Source: JAFGJQ01 sp964495075
GTDB taxonomy: Bacteria > Planctomycetota > Phycisphaerae > UBA1845
NCBI GenBank assembly: GCA_964495075.1
Contig: CAZBUJ010000010.1
Location: forward strand, 41,436-105,435
DNA length: 64,000 nt
Direction of reading: 5' to 3'
The first letter of the stretch is position 1; the number at the start of each line of letters is the position of its first letter. The notes under the pieces were generated by a model. That model did no database searches. It worked only from the letters and a program-made list of their open reading frames with translations, and was not told the DNA's origin. A program made the translations under genes and the position numbers. Positions 63,696-64,000 of the stretch are shown in pieces.

Positions 63696-64000
63696 CAACC
63701 TGCTCTCGATTGCCGAGCAACGCAACGTGATCCGGCCGGTTCGGCGGCCGGGCCGCGGAGGTCCGAACGGGTTCGTGATGGCAACCGAGGAGGTGAACTC
63801 ATGACCACCACCAACCGGCCGAAACGCGAGCGCAGAACTTCTCGAAGCGCGAGCGCGCAGCCAGTTTGGCGCTCCTGCTTCGGGCTAGGGAAATTAGGGA
63901 CATCTATGAGCAAGCCGTTGTCAAGACGAAAACGGGACGCTCACGGGATATTCCCAAACATCTATCCGGCATCGCCCCGGCGGGTGTGCCATCTCACTGA

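Noticed and set aside
63801..64000. Coding sequence at the window end
   Set aside because: An ATG-led frame runs to the edge but the more coherent text (KRERAASLALLLRAREIRD) is in another frame that has no good start, so a frameshifted remnant is likely and the boundary cannot be set.

Overview
The window is a GC-rich chromosomal segment of a flagellated bacterium, most likely a planctomycete of the Phycisphaerae type. The pointers are several proteins with the CxxCGYxLTGN...CPECG zinc ribbon, short secreted proteins built from dockerin-like EF-hand pairs, a histone-H1-like Lys/Ala-rich tail protein, an exosortase-type polysaccharide deacetylase and a very long FliD. This is an inference from gene content; no rRNA or phylogenetic marker search was possible.

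Layout. 0-4 kb: end of an unidentified gene, lysyl-tRNA synthetase, and a LolCE/LolD-type ABC exporter pair. 4.2-5.9 kb: a type II restriction-modification pair with an XhoI/PaeR7I-family nuclease. 6.4-10.9 kb: leucine dehydrogenase, small membrane proteins and a HAMP-GGDEF diguanylate cyclase. 11.0-19.0 kb: the most striking part, a co-oriented cluster of a four-helix membrane protein, a Ser/Thr kinase with zinc ribbons, a one-helix zinc-ribbon protein, three ESCRT-III/Snf7-like coiled-coil proteins (one with a winged-helix-like N-terminal part), a PspC-domain protein, a Vps4-like AAA ATPase with an N-terminal MIT-like domain, and an SPFH-like/beta-propeller protein. Together they look like a bacterial ESCRT-type membrane-remodelling machine with its own disassembly ATPase.

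19-26 kb: a decayed repeat protein, a CPA1 Na+/H+ antiporter, zinc-ribbon protein, polysaccharide deacetylase, H1-like protein, tRNA-Arg and a TPR protein. 25.5-32.6 kb: filament genes fliS, fliD and two flagellins, all on the minus strand, with terminators and a sigma-28-like promoter. 33.2-35.7 kb: overlapping dapB-dapA-dapD. 36-40 kb: two secreted DUF3857/transglutaminase-like proteins. 40.6-44 kb: an ApgM-like phosphomutase, perhaps a homoserine kinase, a small hypothetical and aspartokinase. The dap and lysC genes make this a lysine/threonine pathway neighbourhood.

44-64 kb is looser: an SNase-like nuclease, two EF-hand (dockerin-like) secreted proteins, a DUF4097 lipoprotein, a GT87-type membrane glycosyltransferase, an ArsR regulator, hypothetical proteins, a formylglycine-generating-enzyme-like lipoprotein and a large zinc-ribbon membrane protein. 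They are separated by long intergenic stretches that hold recognisable gene wrecks (DMT transporter at 35.8 kb, STAND-type NTPase at 47.4 kb, two XRE-type fragments, a zinc-ribbon protein interrupted by a stop). This part of the window appears to be eroding.
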